A model generated the notes under the pieces. It was not told the origin of the DNA. It searched no databases and saw only the letters and a program-made list of their open reading frames with translations. From Bryoerythrophyllum caledonicum (taxonomy: Eukaryota; Streptophyta; Bryopsida; Pottiales; Pottiaceae), in assembly GCA_963971425.1 (NCBI GenBank), contig OZ020516.1, positions 37,498,199 to 37,562,198 on the forward strand: 64,000 nucleotides of DNA, written 5' to 3'. The translations under genes were made by a program, and so were the position numbers. Numbering within the stretch: position 1 is the stretch's first letter; each line of letters opens with the position of its first letter. Shown piece by piece: positions 54,466 to 64,000 of this stretch.

Positions 54466-55849
54466 ATAAATAGGCATAACACTATATATCAATAAATAGG
54501 CATACAGAAGAGAACCAACAGACACTATATTCACCATCAATAATGAACCCCCAGAAAACAGGAAAAGCTAGAGAAAAAGTCTTGGGATCACAACAATGGT
54601 GAAGCTGTGATCCTGCTGGCATTTCTAAAAATGTAATTCCTGGGGTTAAAACAACCGCAGTCATTTCACTGGATAACCACTTTTGTTCCCCAAACACACG
54701 CCGTCTTTCCCATCTTACTATCAATAAACACGGACCCCGGTATTTTATTATTTTTCTTATTTCCTCATTTGTGTAATCGGTATTTTATTATCTTGTTTAT
54801 TTCCTCATTTGTGTAATCGTGCAGGATGCATATCATAGTTAACTGTCCAATCTATTCTTTTTTGGTTGTGAGCTATCTATACCAACGGTCACATGGAAAA
54901 GCGTCCCCAAGTAGGCGACCACAAATGGGCACCTTGTGGTTTTTTTAAAAGCAATTTGATTAAGTTAAAGACAGGTTGTGGATCTGAATGGATTGTGGGA
55001 TATGGCTGGTTCCCAAATAGCACTCCTTGGGGCTGGGGCTCTGTCGAGGTGTCTAGTTTAGAATAAAAATAAAATTAAATGATCGAAACATAACTTTGTT
55101 GTCTAGAGTGTGGGAGCTTGAGTGGAAGTTGAATCTTCGGATATGATGATTTTTCCTTGTTGAATGAGGTTTTCCTTATTTCTAAATGCAAAAAATTAAC
55201 AAGTAAGAATGACTGAGGTTATTTGGTTAAATTGGCATTGGTGGAAGCACCTTCCGAAAGCAAGTTGGGTTAATGACAGGCTGTCGTTCAATGAAGTTGG
55301 TTGAGTTGGTGTGGAAGTTAGAGTGCATAAGTTAGATTGGACCTCAAAAGTTCTCTCTTGATACCATGTAAATATGCCTAAATCCTCTTGAACTCTAATT
55401 GTGCCGTTGACCTAGCTCTACAATTATGAAGCTCTGTAATTGTGTTCTCCATCATATCGTTTGTGTTCTCTCAATATTACCCGGAATCGATTAATAACTG
55501 TGAATGGCTCCTTGTCATGTTGACTATTTTGTGCAATACGAACTTGAAGAATGTGCAATTCTCCATCAAACAGGAAAATAATAGTGCAGGGGGTAGCGTG
55601 AGCAACTCAAACTCTTTTGAAAGTTAGTTGACATTGCGTTCATGGGCCAGTGATGATAGCAATGTTGTGGTCAACAAAATGCCAAACTTACCAGCAGTTC
55701 TTCCTTGAAAACATTGCTCCAAACTTCACCCATACGCTGGTGGCAGCATGGGACCAGGTTTCAACAAATCTCAATCTTTGAATTGGTAATGACAGCTTAT
55801 GTGGCTTTTATGTTGCAAATGGGCCTTTTTATCTCAATGCGACAGGTGC
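54466..55849. other. Unassigned sequence
   Basis: No frame with protein-like composition longer than 80 codons. A TTATTTCCTCATTTGTGTAA duplication is near 54,760-54,815. Confidence 0.35.
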
Positions 55850-56050
55850 CCTAAAGAGTGGGCCTCATTTTTGCAGGCCTTTTTATTTTGGGGATTCAGA
55901 GGTTGATTTGAGGAGTTTTTATTTGCCAAATTTGGGGCATATGATCCCAAATTATCTGCGGAGGCCCCCACCTTGGTAAAAGCAGCGTCCCCCTCCAACA
56001 TAATACAGGGCAGGTTTTGTCTGCGCCCCCTCCCCATGGCATCTGTAGCA
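55850..56050 (+). repeat. Degenerate G/C-tract MITE-like sequence
   Basis: GCCAAATTTGGGG, CCTCCAACATAATA and GGTTTTGTC match 29,490-29,610 in order. The termini are not clear. Confidence 0.5.
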
Positions 56051-57169
56051 GTGGTTTAGCCCAAGCCATTGCAAACCAGCTCCATCATCAGCAAGTGCCA
56101 CCCTCGTCAACAGCCAGTTACTTGCAAGTTGCTTCACCCAAATTTGTAATTGGGCCTCCCAATGATTGCATATGTGTGATAAGCCAGATGGATGAACATC
56201 ATTGAGCTTTGGGCCCTTTGGTCCAAAAGCAATGTGTCATGTTGTATTACAGTTGTACAGTATTCTACAGTTTGTCTCTGTACTGGCACCAGAGAGGTAG
56301 AATCTGTAATTAGATGCTCAGAAAATGTGCTGAGAAGACCTCTCTCCAAAATAATTATGTGCAAGAGCATTAAAAATCCTTTCATGACTCTGGATTTGAC
56401 ACAAGAGATTAATCTCAGGGTAGTATTCTAAGTCGTATTAGGTTCAAGCAGTCAAAGCCTAATTCAAAGTTCTCCTGTCAAAAGAATAAAAAGAGTCCAG
56501 ACTCCAGACCTGTCCCACATCCTAACCCTCCACTTTGCAATCACAGTTGACTGACAGTAGAAAATGTGACAGTCCAACCTTTGAGGGGTGCATGACATGT
56601 TTCACTTGATTCCCATGGAACATTCCAATCCTGGATAACTTTATTACACCACTAAAGGTCTCACCTTTGTACACAAGATTGAAAATTAAAAATTAGTGAC
56701 AGCAAGTACACCATCACATGTTTGGACTGTAAACCATTGCTTTCCAGTGCACCCAGATGCCAAGACCTCAAATCATAAAATGTGACAAAACCATAACCCC
56801 TTTACCTCTAGTATCTTTGGACTGTTATTTGTTCCAGGGAAATCATTGGCCGACTGCTGCTGGGTAGAAATGTTACCAGAATGGGTAACATTCCACCACA
56901 GTTATGGTGATTTCAGTGTATAATGTAGTATGATTTCACTAGAGATCCAGGGTGACAATCATTCACCCATCAAACCAGTACTCATATATTCCAGTCAATT
57001 TCCATCCAGTTAATACTCGTGCATCCATCATTCATTCATTTTCCTTTGATAATTTATGTCAACAGTGGATATTGGTCTATGCCACAAGAGTAACTTAAGT
57101 AATAATTGTAGCAATAATCCACCATTTAATATCAACCAAACACCAGAGCTTTCCCAACACAACAGGCGA
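56051..57169. other. Unassigned sequence upstream of the ROCO gene
   Basis: Mixed composition without supported coding or repeat content. Base composition turns GC-rich after about 57,170. Confidence 0.35.
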
Positions 57170-57767
57170 CATCGCAACCGTCCACTTTCGAATCCAGCGG
57201 TGCAGATCCAAACCTCATTTCCACACCAGCTGCATGGCTCGAGATCCGCGGCCGTAGCGGCTTCGTGGTCCGTCCGATACGTCATCCGACGGCCCAGCGT
57301 CATCAACGTGGGCCCTGATCGGGTCAAGGACGCGGAGCTTCGCGAGAATGCACGTGAGCGAAACCCGTCGCTCATCGCTCGACGACGACGACGACGATCA
57401 GTCTAGCTCCCTTTGTTTTTCTTGGTGCGGGCGCCATGGCGAGCTCCAGGGGCCAGGAATCCCTTGAATGCCGTCGTGCATTATTCGCATGATTACCCTC
57501 GCCGGGGCAGCCAGCCTCAATCAGTCGGGTCACTTAGGTAGGAGCGCTGTCCCGGTCTTGAGCGAGCAGGTGACGAGTTGAAATTCGTGGAGTGATGGAG
57601 AGGCTGGTGGCGAGTCCATCAATCTCTTGTGACGCGGTTCTAGGTGAGAGATGTGACTAGTAGAAGGCTTGAATCGTGAGCGCCGACAGGTGACCAATGT
57701 TGCTGCGGCGGGGGGGCGGTGAATCGAGTTGAGGAGGGAGAGCGAGGGAGAGGTGTGGTGGTTTGCG
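57170..57767 (+). promoter_or_regulatory. GC-rich promoter / 5' leader of the ROCO gene
   Basis: A sharp rise in GC and CpG content precedes the ATG. A (GAC)n run lies near 57,380-57,395. No TATA box stands out, consistent with a CpG-rich TATA-less promoter. The 116-codon frame at 57,056-57,406 has no domain and probably lies in leader or promoter sequence. The transcription start cannot be fixed. Confidence 0.4.
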
Positions 57768-60700
57768 ATGTGTAACTCTCCTGCTGTGAGTACGACGATG
57801 CCGAGCGAGAGGAGTATGTCGCTGCCTGGGGAGAGGAGTATGTCGCTGCCCGCGCCGGCTCCGACGACGCTGTCGTTGCCGCCGAAGGCACAAAATGCGC
57901 TGGCGATGTACAATCCGATGTCGCTGATCGAGAAAGAGGACGGGCCGAAGCCGCAGAAGTACTCGGAGGTGGACATCGACGGGCTGATTCACGCGCTGAA
58001 GAATCCGCCGGAGCAGATTGTTGATTTGTACATCCATTACTGCCCGCGCATCAAGTCGGATACGGACAATTGCTCGGTGTCGCTGACGCTGGCAGATCAC
58101 AGCTTCGTGCGGCGGCTTTTGTATCGGTTCGACGGGCCGGACCGCACGAACGACTCCGACCACAAGGTGTGCACCAAGGTGATCAACGCGCTCGTCGCGA
58201 GCCCCGCGGTGACGTCCGTGACGTTGGAGATTGACTACGTGCAATCTGACGTGATTGTGGCGGAGCTTTGTACCGCATTGCACACGAATCGGACGCTTAA
58301 GAAGTTGAGTGTGTACAGCGACAATCGGTTCCAGCAGCCGTTGAACGCCGAGTGCGTGAAGCACATCGCGGAGATGTTCCTCGTGAACACGGGTATCCGG
58401 GAGCTTCAGCTTGGGTTGATTGATGTAAGCCTCCAGGTCGCGGACAACCTCGCGCTCGCGCTGCGTCGCAACCGGAGCCTTCAGGGGCTTACTCTGTACG
58501 CGCGGATCGACTCCGAGGCGGTGGCGATTCTCACGAAGCCGTTCTCCGGGCAGGAGCCGAACCAGACGCTTCAGAAGCTCGAGATCAAGGGATTCAAGTG
58601 CCTCGGCGCGCGTGGCGACGGTCAAATTGGGAACAAGGGTGCGGAGCACATCGCAACCATCTTGTGCCGGAACTCGTTCCTTAAAGAGCTTGCGCTCAAG
58701 AATTGCATGATAGACTCGCTCGGCGTGCAGACGCTCGCGCTCGCGCTGATGACCAACAAGAGCCTCGAGGTTCTCGACTTGTCGTACAATCCGCTGGACG
58801 TGGACGGGCTCAAGGAGATCGTGAAGACGATCACGATGGATCCCGCGACGCAGGTGCAGCCGAACACCACGTTCCGGGAGATCATCATCCGCCATAGCTT
58901 CATCAGCCGCGCCGGCGCGTCGTTACTTGCGAACATGCTCAAGACGAACAAGACCCTCGTGCGCTTGGACCTCCAATTCAGCGTGCGCTTGTGGACGCCC
59001 AAGGACGTGCTCATGATTTTGCATTCGCTGAAGAACAACCAATCGCTGCGGTTCCTCGACCTGCGCGGCTGCGAAGGCGTCGACGGCGCCAAGATTCGCG
59101 ATACAATTCTCGACCTCCTGGTCACAAATCCCTGGCTGGAGCAAGTCGGCGTGGAAGGCACTCCTCTGTCTCGCAAGGGCCACGACGCCGTGATCAAGGC
59201 GCAACTGCGACGAAACGTGGAGAAATTCTCCGAGGTTTTTAAGGGCATGGGAACCGTCACTCCAAACGCCGCGCGAGTGTTCCTCTGCGGCATTCCGTTC
59301 GCAGGGAAGACGACATTCCGGAAGACGATGGTGTACAGCAACATCAAGCGGACGTCGAGCTCGGTGCGCGTGAAGACCTCGGTGGCGCTCGAGAATTCGA
59401 AGCTGTTCAGTCGGAAAGAGTCACAGACGACCGGGATTGAGGTGCAAGTTATTGTGGAAGACGACGTGCATATCTCCATCTGGGACCTCGCCGGTCACGA
59501 GGAGTTTCACGCGTTTCACGACCTTGTGGTGCCGAATTTGAGCTCGCAGGGGAGTGCGTGCTCGTTCGTGCTGCTCTGCGACATCTCCGTGCCGCAAGGC
59601 AAGGGTGGGAGCAAATTCGCGCTCAAGGACGTGAACGTCATCGACCAGGAGCTCCGGTACTGGCTGCGCTTCATCGCGTCCAACACGCGCCAATCCCTGC
59701 ACATGCTGCCCAACGTGACAGTGATCTTCACGCACTCGGACAAGTTTCCCAAGGTTGACCTAATCACGCACTGCAAGCAGCCGGTGGAGAAGCTGCGAGT
59801 GCAGTTCCTGCGCGTGATCAACGTCACGGAGTTTCATGTTTGCGACGCTCGGTCTCGAAAGTCGATCGAGCCCGTGCAGAAGGCGATGCAGAAGCGCCTC
59901 GTGAGCCTTCTCGACCGCGTGCCCAAGGTGTTCGACGCTTGCAGCCAGCTCCAGATCAAGCTCAACGAGTGGAAGAAACAGCACCCGGACAAGCCCCTCA
60001 TCAAGTGGTCCGACTTCACGCTCCTGTGCAGCAAAGTCCCTGCATTGAAGCGCCTCCAGGGCCAGGATGCCAATATCGCCGACGAGCGCGCGAGGGCTGT
60101 GGCTCGCGCCATGCACGACGCCGGGGAGCTGCTCTACTTCGACGGGCTCGACTTCATGGTGGTAGACCCGAACTGGTTCTGCCACGAGATCATGGGCCGC
60201 ATCCTCAGCCTCGACAGCTCCCTGGTCGTCCTCAAGCAGCCCCTAATCGACCAGAAGGGATACACGAAGCGGGAGCATCTCAAGAAGGTACTTGAGGCTT
60301 CGTTCTGCAAGAACAAGAACCCGCTCTTCAAGGGGCGCAAGGTGCGCGGTGTCATCCCGGAGGATCTTGTGCAGCTCATGGTGAAGCTGAACCTCTGCTT
60401 CGAGGTGAATCCGGGAGACCAAACCTCCGGGATCGTCATTCCTGCATCGTTGAGCAATCGCAGCGAAGAATGCACGCGCGGGGAGAGACCCCTCAGCTGG
60501 CCGTCGGGACACAGTCAGGTCGCCGGGGAGGATCTCTTGCACATCGGCTGGAGGTTAAAGTGTGAGGATCCCGATGTCACGTTCCTCACTCTCGGATTCT
60601 TCCCCAGGCTTCAGGTAACCCTAAACATCCTCTGTTTTCTGTTTCTGCGTCAGGTCTTTGGCTGACATGGTTGGGTTTTTGGTGTAGGTCGTGGGCTGAA

Positions 60701-62061
60701 ATGGTTGTTTGATCCCCTTGCAGGTTTTCCTTCAGAAGAAATTCTCCAGAGTTTCGGGCGCGTGTTACACGATCGAGAAGGATTTAATTTCGTTTGTTTT
60801 CAGTGGACTTGAGTTTCTGATCGAGTACAAGGGTCCGGAGGATTGTCAGGTCGACATCCTTGTTAGGTCGTCCAAGGACAGTGTGGAGACGTGGGCGACC
60901 GTGGAGGACACGGTGCTGAAGCCGACGCGGGAGTTTTGCGCCTCTCCGACGGAGGGGTGCCAGGGAGTTGTTCTGATCGAGGAGATCATGCGGCCGCAGT
61001 GCGTGAGGGAGCTCTGGGTGCGCAAGAAGAGGACCAAGGACCAGTGCATTGGAGTGGAGTATTTGAAGCAGAAGGTGCTCGCGTCGGCGCGCCTGGATTA
61101 CGAGTACATCTGGAAGAAGAGCATGGAGGAGAGCCACGGATTGAAGGCGGACAGGGCGGAGGATTTGCTCGGGCCTGAGAATTGGGAGGACGTGTTGAAC
61201 AGGTACCTCGACAACCTTGAGAAGATCGACTTCGAGGTGAACAGCAGCAAGTCTTCGTCGTCCTACGACATGAACAGCCCTCTGAGCCCTCTCACCCCGC
61301 AGCCGTCGCGGCGCATCGGCCGCACCGTCTCGCTCCTCCCTCGGCCGTCGGAGATGACGCGCCAGCTGCTGGAGTCGCGGCTCATGGACCGGAGCATGGA
61401 AGTGGAAGTGTACCAGAAGAGGTTGTTCCTGGAGCTGTCACGGAACATCGACCAGGTCGTCGACTTCCCGTTCCTGCTGCAAGACGGCAAGGTGCCGCAT
61501 CTCGTGTACCTCAGCACAGGTGGCGACGCAGTGAACAGCGAGCGCCTCGTGACGAGGCTGACTCCGGGCTCGTATTCCCGAAAGTTCCACCTCATGTGCG
61601 AGCATCGCGACGGGATCCACATGATCGATCATCAGGTGGGCGGCATCATGCGGTGCGACGCGAAGTCGGTTCGCAGCGTGCGCCCCCACATGCTGTGGGG
61701 TTTGAAACTGGTTTCCACGCTGCTGCGGATCAGTGAACTCGCAGCTGGTGGGTTCTCCAACATGCTCACCGAGGCGGAGCGCATGCGTCTCATGGGCATG
61801 GTGGCCGACGACGACGCCGCCAACGATTCGATCGAGTGGCCCGACGTGACGGGTCGCCTCTCTTTCACGCCGGAGGAGATGATGGCGGCGGAGGACTGGC
61901 TCATTCAGTACCTGAATGGCAAGAACATCGCCTCTTTGTTTGGGCTCTACAAAGTCGCCTACCTCGAGGAAGGAACACCGTCCAAGCACACCGCCTGGAT
62001 CTGCGACAAGCATGTCAAGTACGGTCTTCATCACGGCACGGTGCAGACCCTTCCCATGTAG
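57768..62061 (+). CDS. LRR-Roc-COR (ROCO) protein, TORNADO1-like
   Basis: Two exons (57,768-60,614 and 60,724-62,061) encode 1,394 residues. ATG 57,768 is the first in-frame ATG; 57,798 is an alternative. After a low-complexity leader with a repeated RSMSLPGERSMSLPAP, ribonuclease-inhibitor-type LRRs span about residues 150-480 (LKELALKNCMIDSLGVQTLA, LEVLDLSYNPLDVDGL). A Ras-like Roc GTPase follows: P-loop GIPFAGKT at 508-515, DLAG at 573-576 and THSD at 655-658. A COR domain includes VVDPNWFCHEIMG around 798-810. The C-terminal 450 residues hold a Ser-rich linker and then a region of unknown fold. Plants have one well-known LRR-Roc-COR protein, TORNADO1 of Arabidopsis (about 1,380 residues, cell patterning), so orthology is plausible but untested. 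The GC-rich coding sequence stands out from its surroundings. No stops or frameshifts. Confidence 0.88.
60615..60723 (+). other. Intron of the ROCO gene
   Basis: 109 bp, phase 0, starts GTAACC and ends TTGCAG. It joins ...FFPRLQ to VFLQKKFSRV. Reading through would meet a TGA at 60,663. Confidence 0.85.
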
Positions 62062-62078
62062 GGTGGTGCTCGCTTTTA

Positions 62079-62080
62079 AT

Positions 62081-62120
<40 letters not shown>
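62079..62120. repeat. (TA)n microsatellite in the ROCO 3' region
   Basis: Nearly pure TA dinucleotide about 20 bp after the stop codon. Confidence 0.95.
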
Positions 62121-62125
<5 letters not shown>

Positions 62126-62235
62126 CTACATATGAAGACCAAGAGCGCGGGGATGTATCATCAGCAGGGTTCAGGCTCAATCCTATTGGCTGCACACAGA
62201 TTTTGCTAGGGTTTAAGCATTCGTGAGGAACAACC

Positions 62236-62489
62236 GTGTCCTCGCAACGGATTAGGCGAGGGCTCTCTCAACTTGACAAAGAACGTGAGGAGCTCAAATC
62301 TCATATCAAGGTAAGACATTTGAATTGTTGCTTCAAGTATTGCATGATGCCAGTGAGCGGTGATTGCTGGTGTTCATGAGGTTTTCTCGGCTGACTGTCT
62401 CTTGGTGTGCTTGGCAGACATTTGAGGAGACAGTCCAGCAGAGACGGTGTCACGGTTTCTGCCAGTCCAAGACGCACGGACTGGTGTAG
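62236..62489 (+). CDS. Possible small spliced coding segment downstream of ROCO
   Basis: A charged, coiled-coil-like frame (LSQLDKEREELKSHIK) ends at AAG|GTAAGA (62,310). After a 107-bp candidate intron it continues in phase 0 as TFEETVQQRRCHGFCQSK, with TAG at 62,487-62,489. Intron size and sites resemble the ROCO intron. The upstream junction is unresolved. It could be an alternative 3' exon pair of ROCO, a remnant of a neighbouring gene, or chance. Confidence 0.35.
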
Positions 62490-62783
62490 TTTATACATGT
62501 AAGTACTAGGTAGCGTAGAATTCCTCCGGAAGGAAGCGGTGTATAGTAGCAAGCCGGGCGTGCTTTGAGCTAGAGTTAGTATTGTTTAAAAAGTCGGCTT
62601 TTGAAGCTGTTCAATTTTTTTACTCACACGTTCGTAACCCCTCAAGTTTCCTCCGCTCGGCCACACTTTTGATTGAACTCTGGTTGTATATACATGCGGT
62701 GTTGCAATGAACGAAACAGACGGCTTTTGAGTGGGTTCTCTTTGGGGGCTTTTCATCATAGAATGATTTTTAGGGATCCCACT
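62490..62783. other. Unassigned sequence
   Basis: Probable 3' flanking sequence. Nothing recognised. Confidence 0.4.
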
Positions 62784-63146
62784 AAGGTAAGCCCCCCTAG
62801 AACCGACAAGTTAAGGAATGTGCATATATGTAGAGAGGAGATAATTATACTGTTATTTTTTTAGTGATAGCCAATAGAATTACAATTCCAACCCAAGTGA
62901 CTTCATATTTTTTCGATGAAAACTGAATTAGTTATGAATTTTCAAACTGTGCAATCATGTTCAGTGGGTGGCCAGCAGTTGGTACCCCCTATAGCCAACG
63001 ACCAAAAGTAAGGGTCTTGACTAATAGCAATCTTCCACTTGGAGCTGAGTTGGTGGTATTGGGATGGAAGAGGGTTGGATATACCCCAATTTTATAGGCG
63101 TTGGCTAAGGGTTTTTGTTGGTTATGGGGAGGCTTACCTTAAATAC
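62784..63146 (-). mobile_element. MITE with splice-donor-like TIRs, copy 2
   Basis: AAGGTAAGCCCCCCTAG...GGGGAGGCTTACCTT. Full-length reverse complement of 18,977-19,342 with scattered differences. Confidence 0.8.
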
Positions 63147-63154
63147 CCCCGGTC

Positions 63155-63190
63155 CAGCGTTGCACCAAGCCTCAGCCTTAGGTGTATCCA
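63155..63190 (+). repeat. Left-end fragment of the 29,405 MITE family
   Basis: CGTTGCACCAAGCCTCAGCC matches the TIR at 29,405-29,440. Confidence 0.55.
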
Positions 63191-63237
63191 CACTAAATGA
63201 TTTGGAAGTTTGGAGGATTTAAAGCCTCACGTGATCA

Positions 63238-63287
63238 ATGTTATTAGGCAATCCAGTCTGTATGTAGACTGGATTGCCTAATAACAT
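63238..63287. repeat. Perfect 22-bp hairpin
   Basis: The arm ATGTTATTAGGCAATCCAGT plus CT (63,238-63,259) is exactly complementary to 63,266-63,287, with a 6-nt loop GTATGT. Confidence 0.9.
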
Positions 63288-63329
63288 CCATTTCCCTTTC
63301 TACCGGGACAATGAAAGTCCTTTGGGAAG

Positions 63330-63560
63330 AGGAAAGAGAAGTGAAAGCGAGGATGAGATTTCAATATGGAAAGATTTAGAGCATGAGAGATTTCATATCC
63401 TCTATTTCTACGTTAGTAGTAATGGTTATTAATGTTCTTGGGTCCTACCCAATGCAAGATAAAGCTCCCCCATTATACCCCAAGTTTCCAAAGAGTTGAT
63501 CGGCAATTTGCCCACACCTTTCCCAAGTCAAGTCATCATCTAGTTCCAATTAAAATCATA
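63330..63560 (+). repeat. Host repeat R2, uninterrupted copy
   Basis: It matches 36,840-37,016 and then 52,478-52,560, which shows the empty-site structure for element B (CCCCATTATACCCCAAGTTTCC in place of the duplicated target). Confidence 0.65.
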
Positions 63561-64000
63561 AGAACATCAAGTGAGGAGTGACAAAATGGGGTCACACCTC
63601 CACTTTAGGATTACTCTAAGTCCTTCATGTCAAATCACACTAGAGTAGGCTTGAAGGAGGAGTTGATGAAAACAAGATTCGAGAGAGGTTGAGCATTCTT
63701 CTTTGATGTTGCCATCTACAACATTGCATCATTCCTACAATCTTGTTAAATTTTGGTCTCCATGCATAGACGTGCTTTGATAGTCAATTCAATGAGGACT
63801 GACCGCCCAGTGGGAAGAATTGGCAATTTAGGCTAGGTCTAAAGCAAAGTCAAAAGTAAATGTTATCTAGTACAAACCCTAGAGATGTAGAAATACACAA
63901 GGCCGCTCTCAAATACACCATGAAATATGTGAATTGTTATGGGACAAAGAGGAAGAAGTGTTGCCATTTAGAACATGGGTATGGCCGTGGCATTACAGAG
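63561..64000. other. Unassigned sequence
   Basis: No coding signal or repeat match recognised up to the window edge. Confidence 0.35.

Noticed and set aside
57056-57406. Upstream gene ending in poly-Arg
   Set aside because: The frame lies across the composition shift before ROCO, has no domain, and its Arg run is a (GAC/ACG)n artefact.
57657-58895. Long antisense open frame (about 412 codons) over the ROCO gene
   Set aside because: It is the complement of GC-rich ROCO coding sequence, His/Arg-rich without domains, and explained by codon bias. The same holds for other antisense frames between 58.6 and 62.1 kb.

Overview
The window looks like nuclear DNA of a land plant or streptophyte alga. 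It is AT-rich and intron-bearing, and most of it is layered transposable elements. One GC-rich host gene near the right end encodes a LRR-Roc-COR (ROCO, TORNADO1-type) protein. I cannot name the species. No bacterial operons, rRNA, true tRNA gene, CRISPR array or virus-like gene set was seen.

Left part (1-5.8 kb): tRNA-derived SINE copies, tandem repeats, a decayed retroelement nuclease fragment, and several copies of a roughly 950-bp terminal-inverted-repeat (TIR) family flanked by TTAA (piggyBac-like).

5,789-17,758 holds element A, a 12-kb Mutator-like (MULE) transposon with long TIRs and a 9-bp imperfect target duplication. It lies inside an older TTAA-family copy. It carries two divergent genes: on the minus strand a transposase with a Cys/His-rich N-terminus, a MULE-type catalytic core and a SWIM zinc finger; on the plus strand a second gene (ORF2 here) ending in what reads as a circularly permuted beta-class amino-methyltransferase (motif order IV-X-I-III). 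The left end is doubled: a second, inner element starts at about 7,559 inside an older SWIM exon.

17.8-37 kb is a mosaic of MITEs. It includes a third degenerate ORF2 copy (23.7-25.7 kb) that is interrupted by a 367-bp MITE with TA duplications.

37,017-52,465 holds element B, a diverged relative of A with the same two-gene divergent layout, a matching TIR and a 12-bp target duplication. It is swollen by a foreign insert of about 4.9 kb and by a minisatellite of about 2.4 kb that separates the two ends of ORF2. Introns of both genes in both elements carry element-specific recurring palindromes.

52.5-57 kb is more repeats (another TTAA-family copy, a SINE with 12-bp target duplications). 57,768-62,061 is the ROCO gene (two exons, 1,394 residues), which appears intact. 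The remainder is a (TA)n tract, a possible small spliced ORF, one more MITE and a perfect 22-bp hairpin.

All transposon genes seen here carry stops or frameshifts, so these copies are probably relics. The recurring pairing of a SWIM-MULE transposase with a methyltransferase-like partner is the most notable system in the window.
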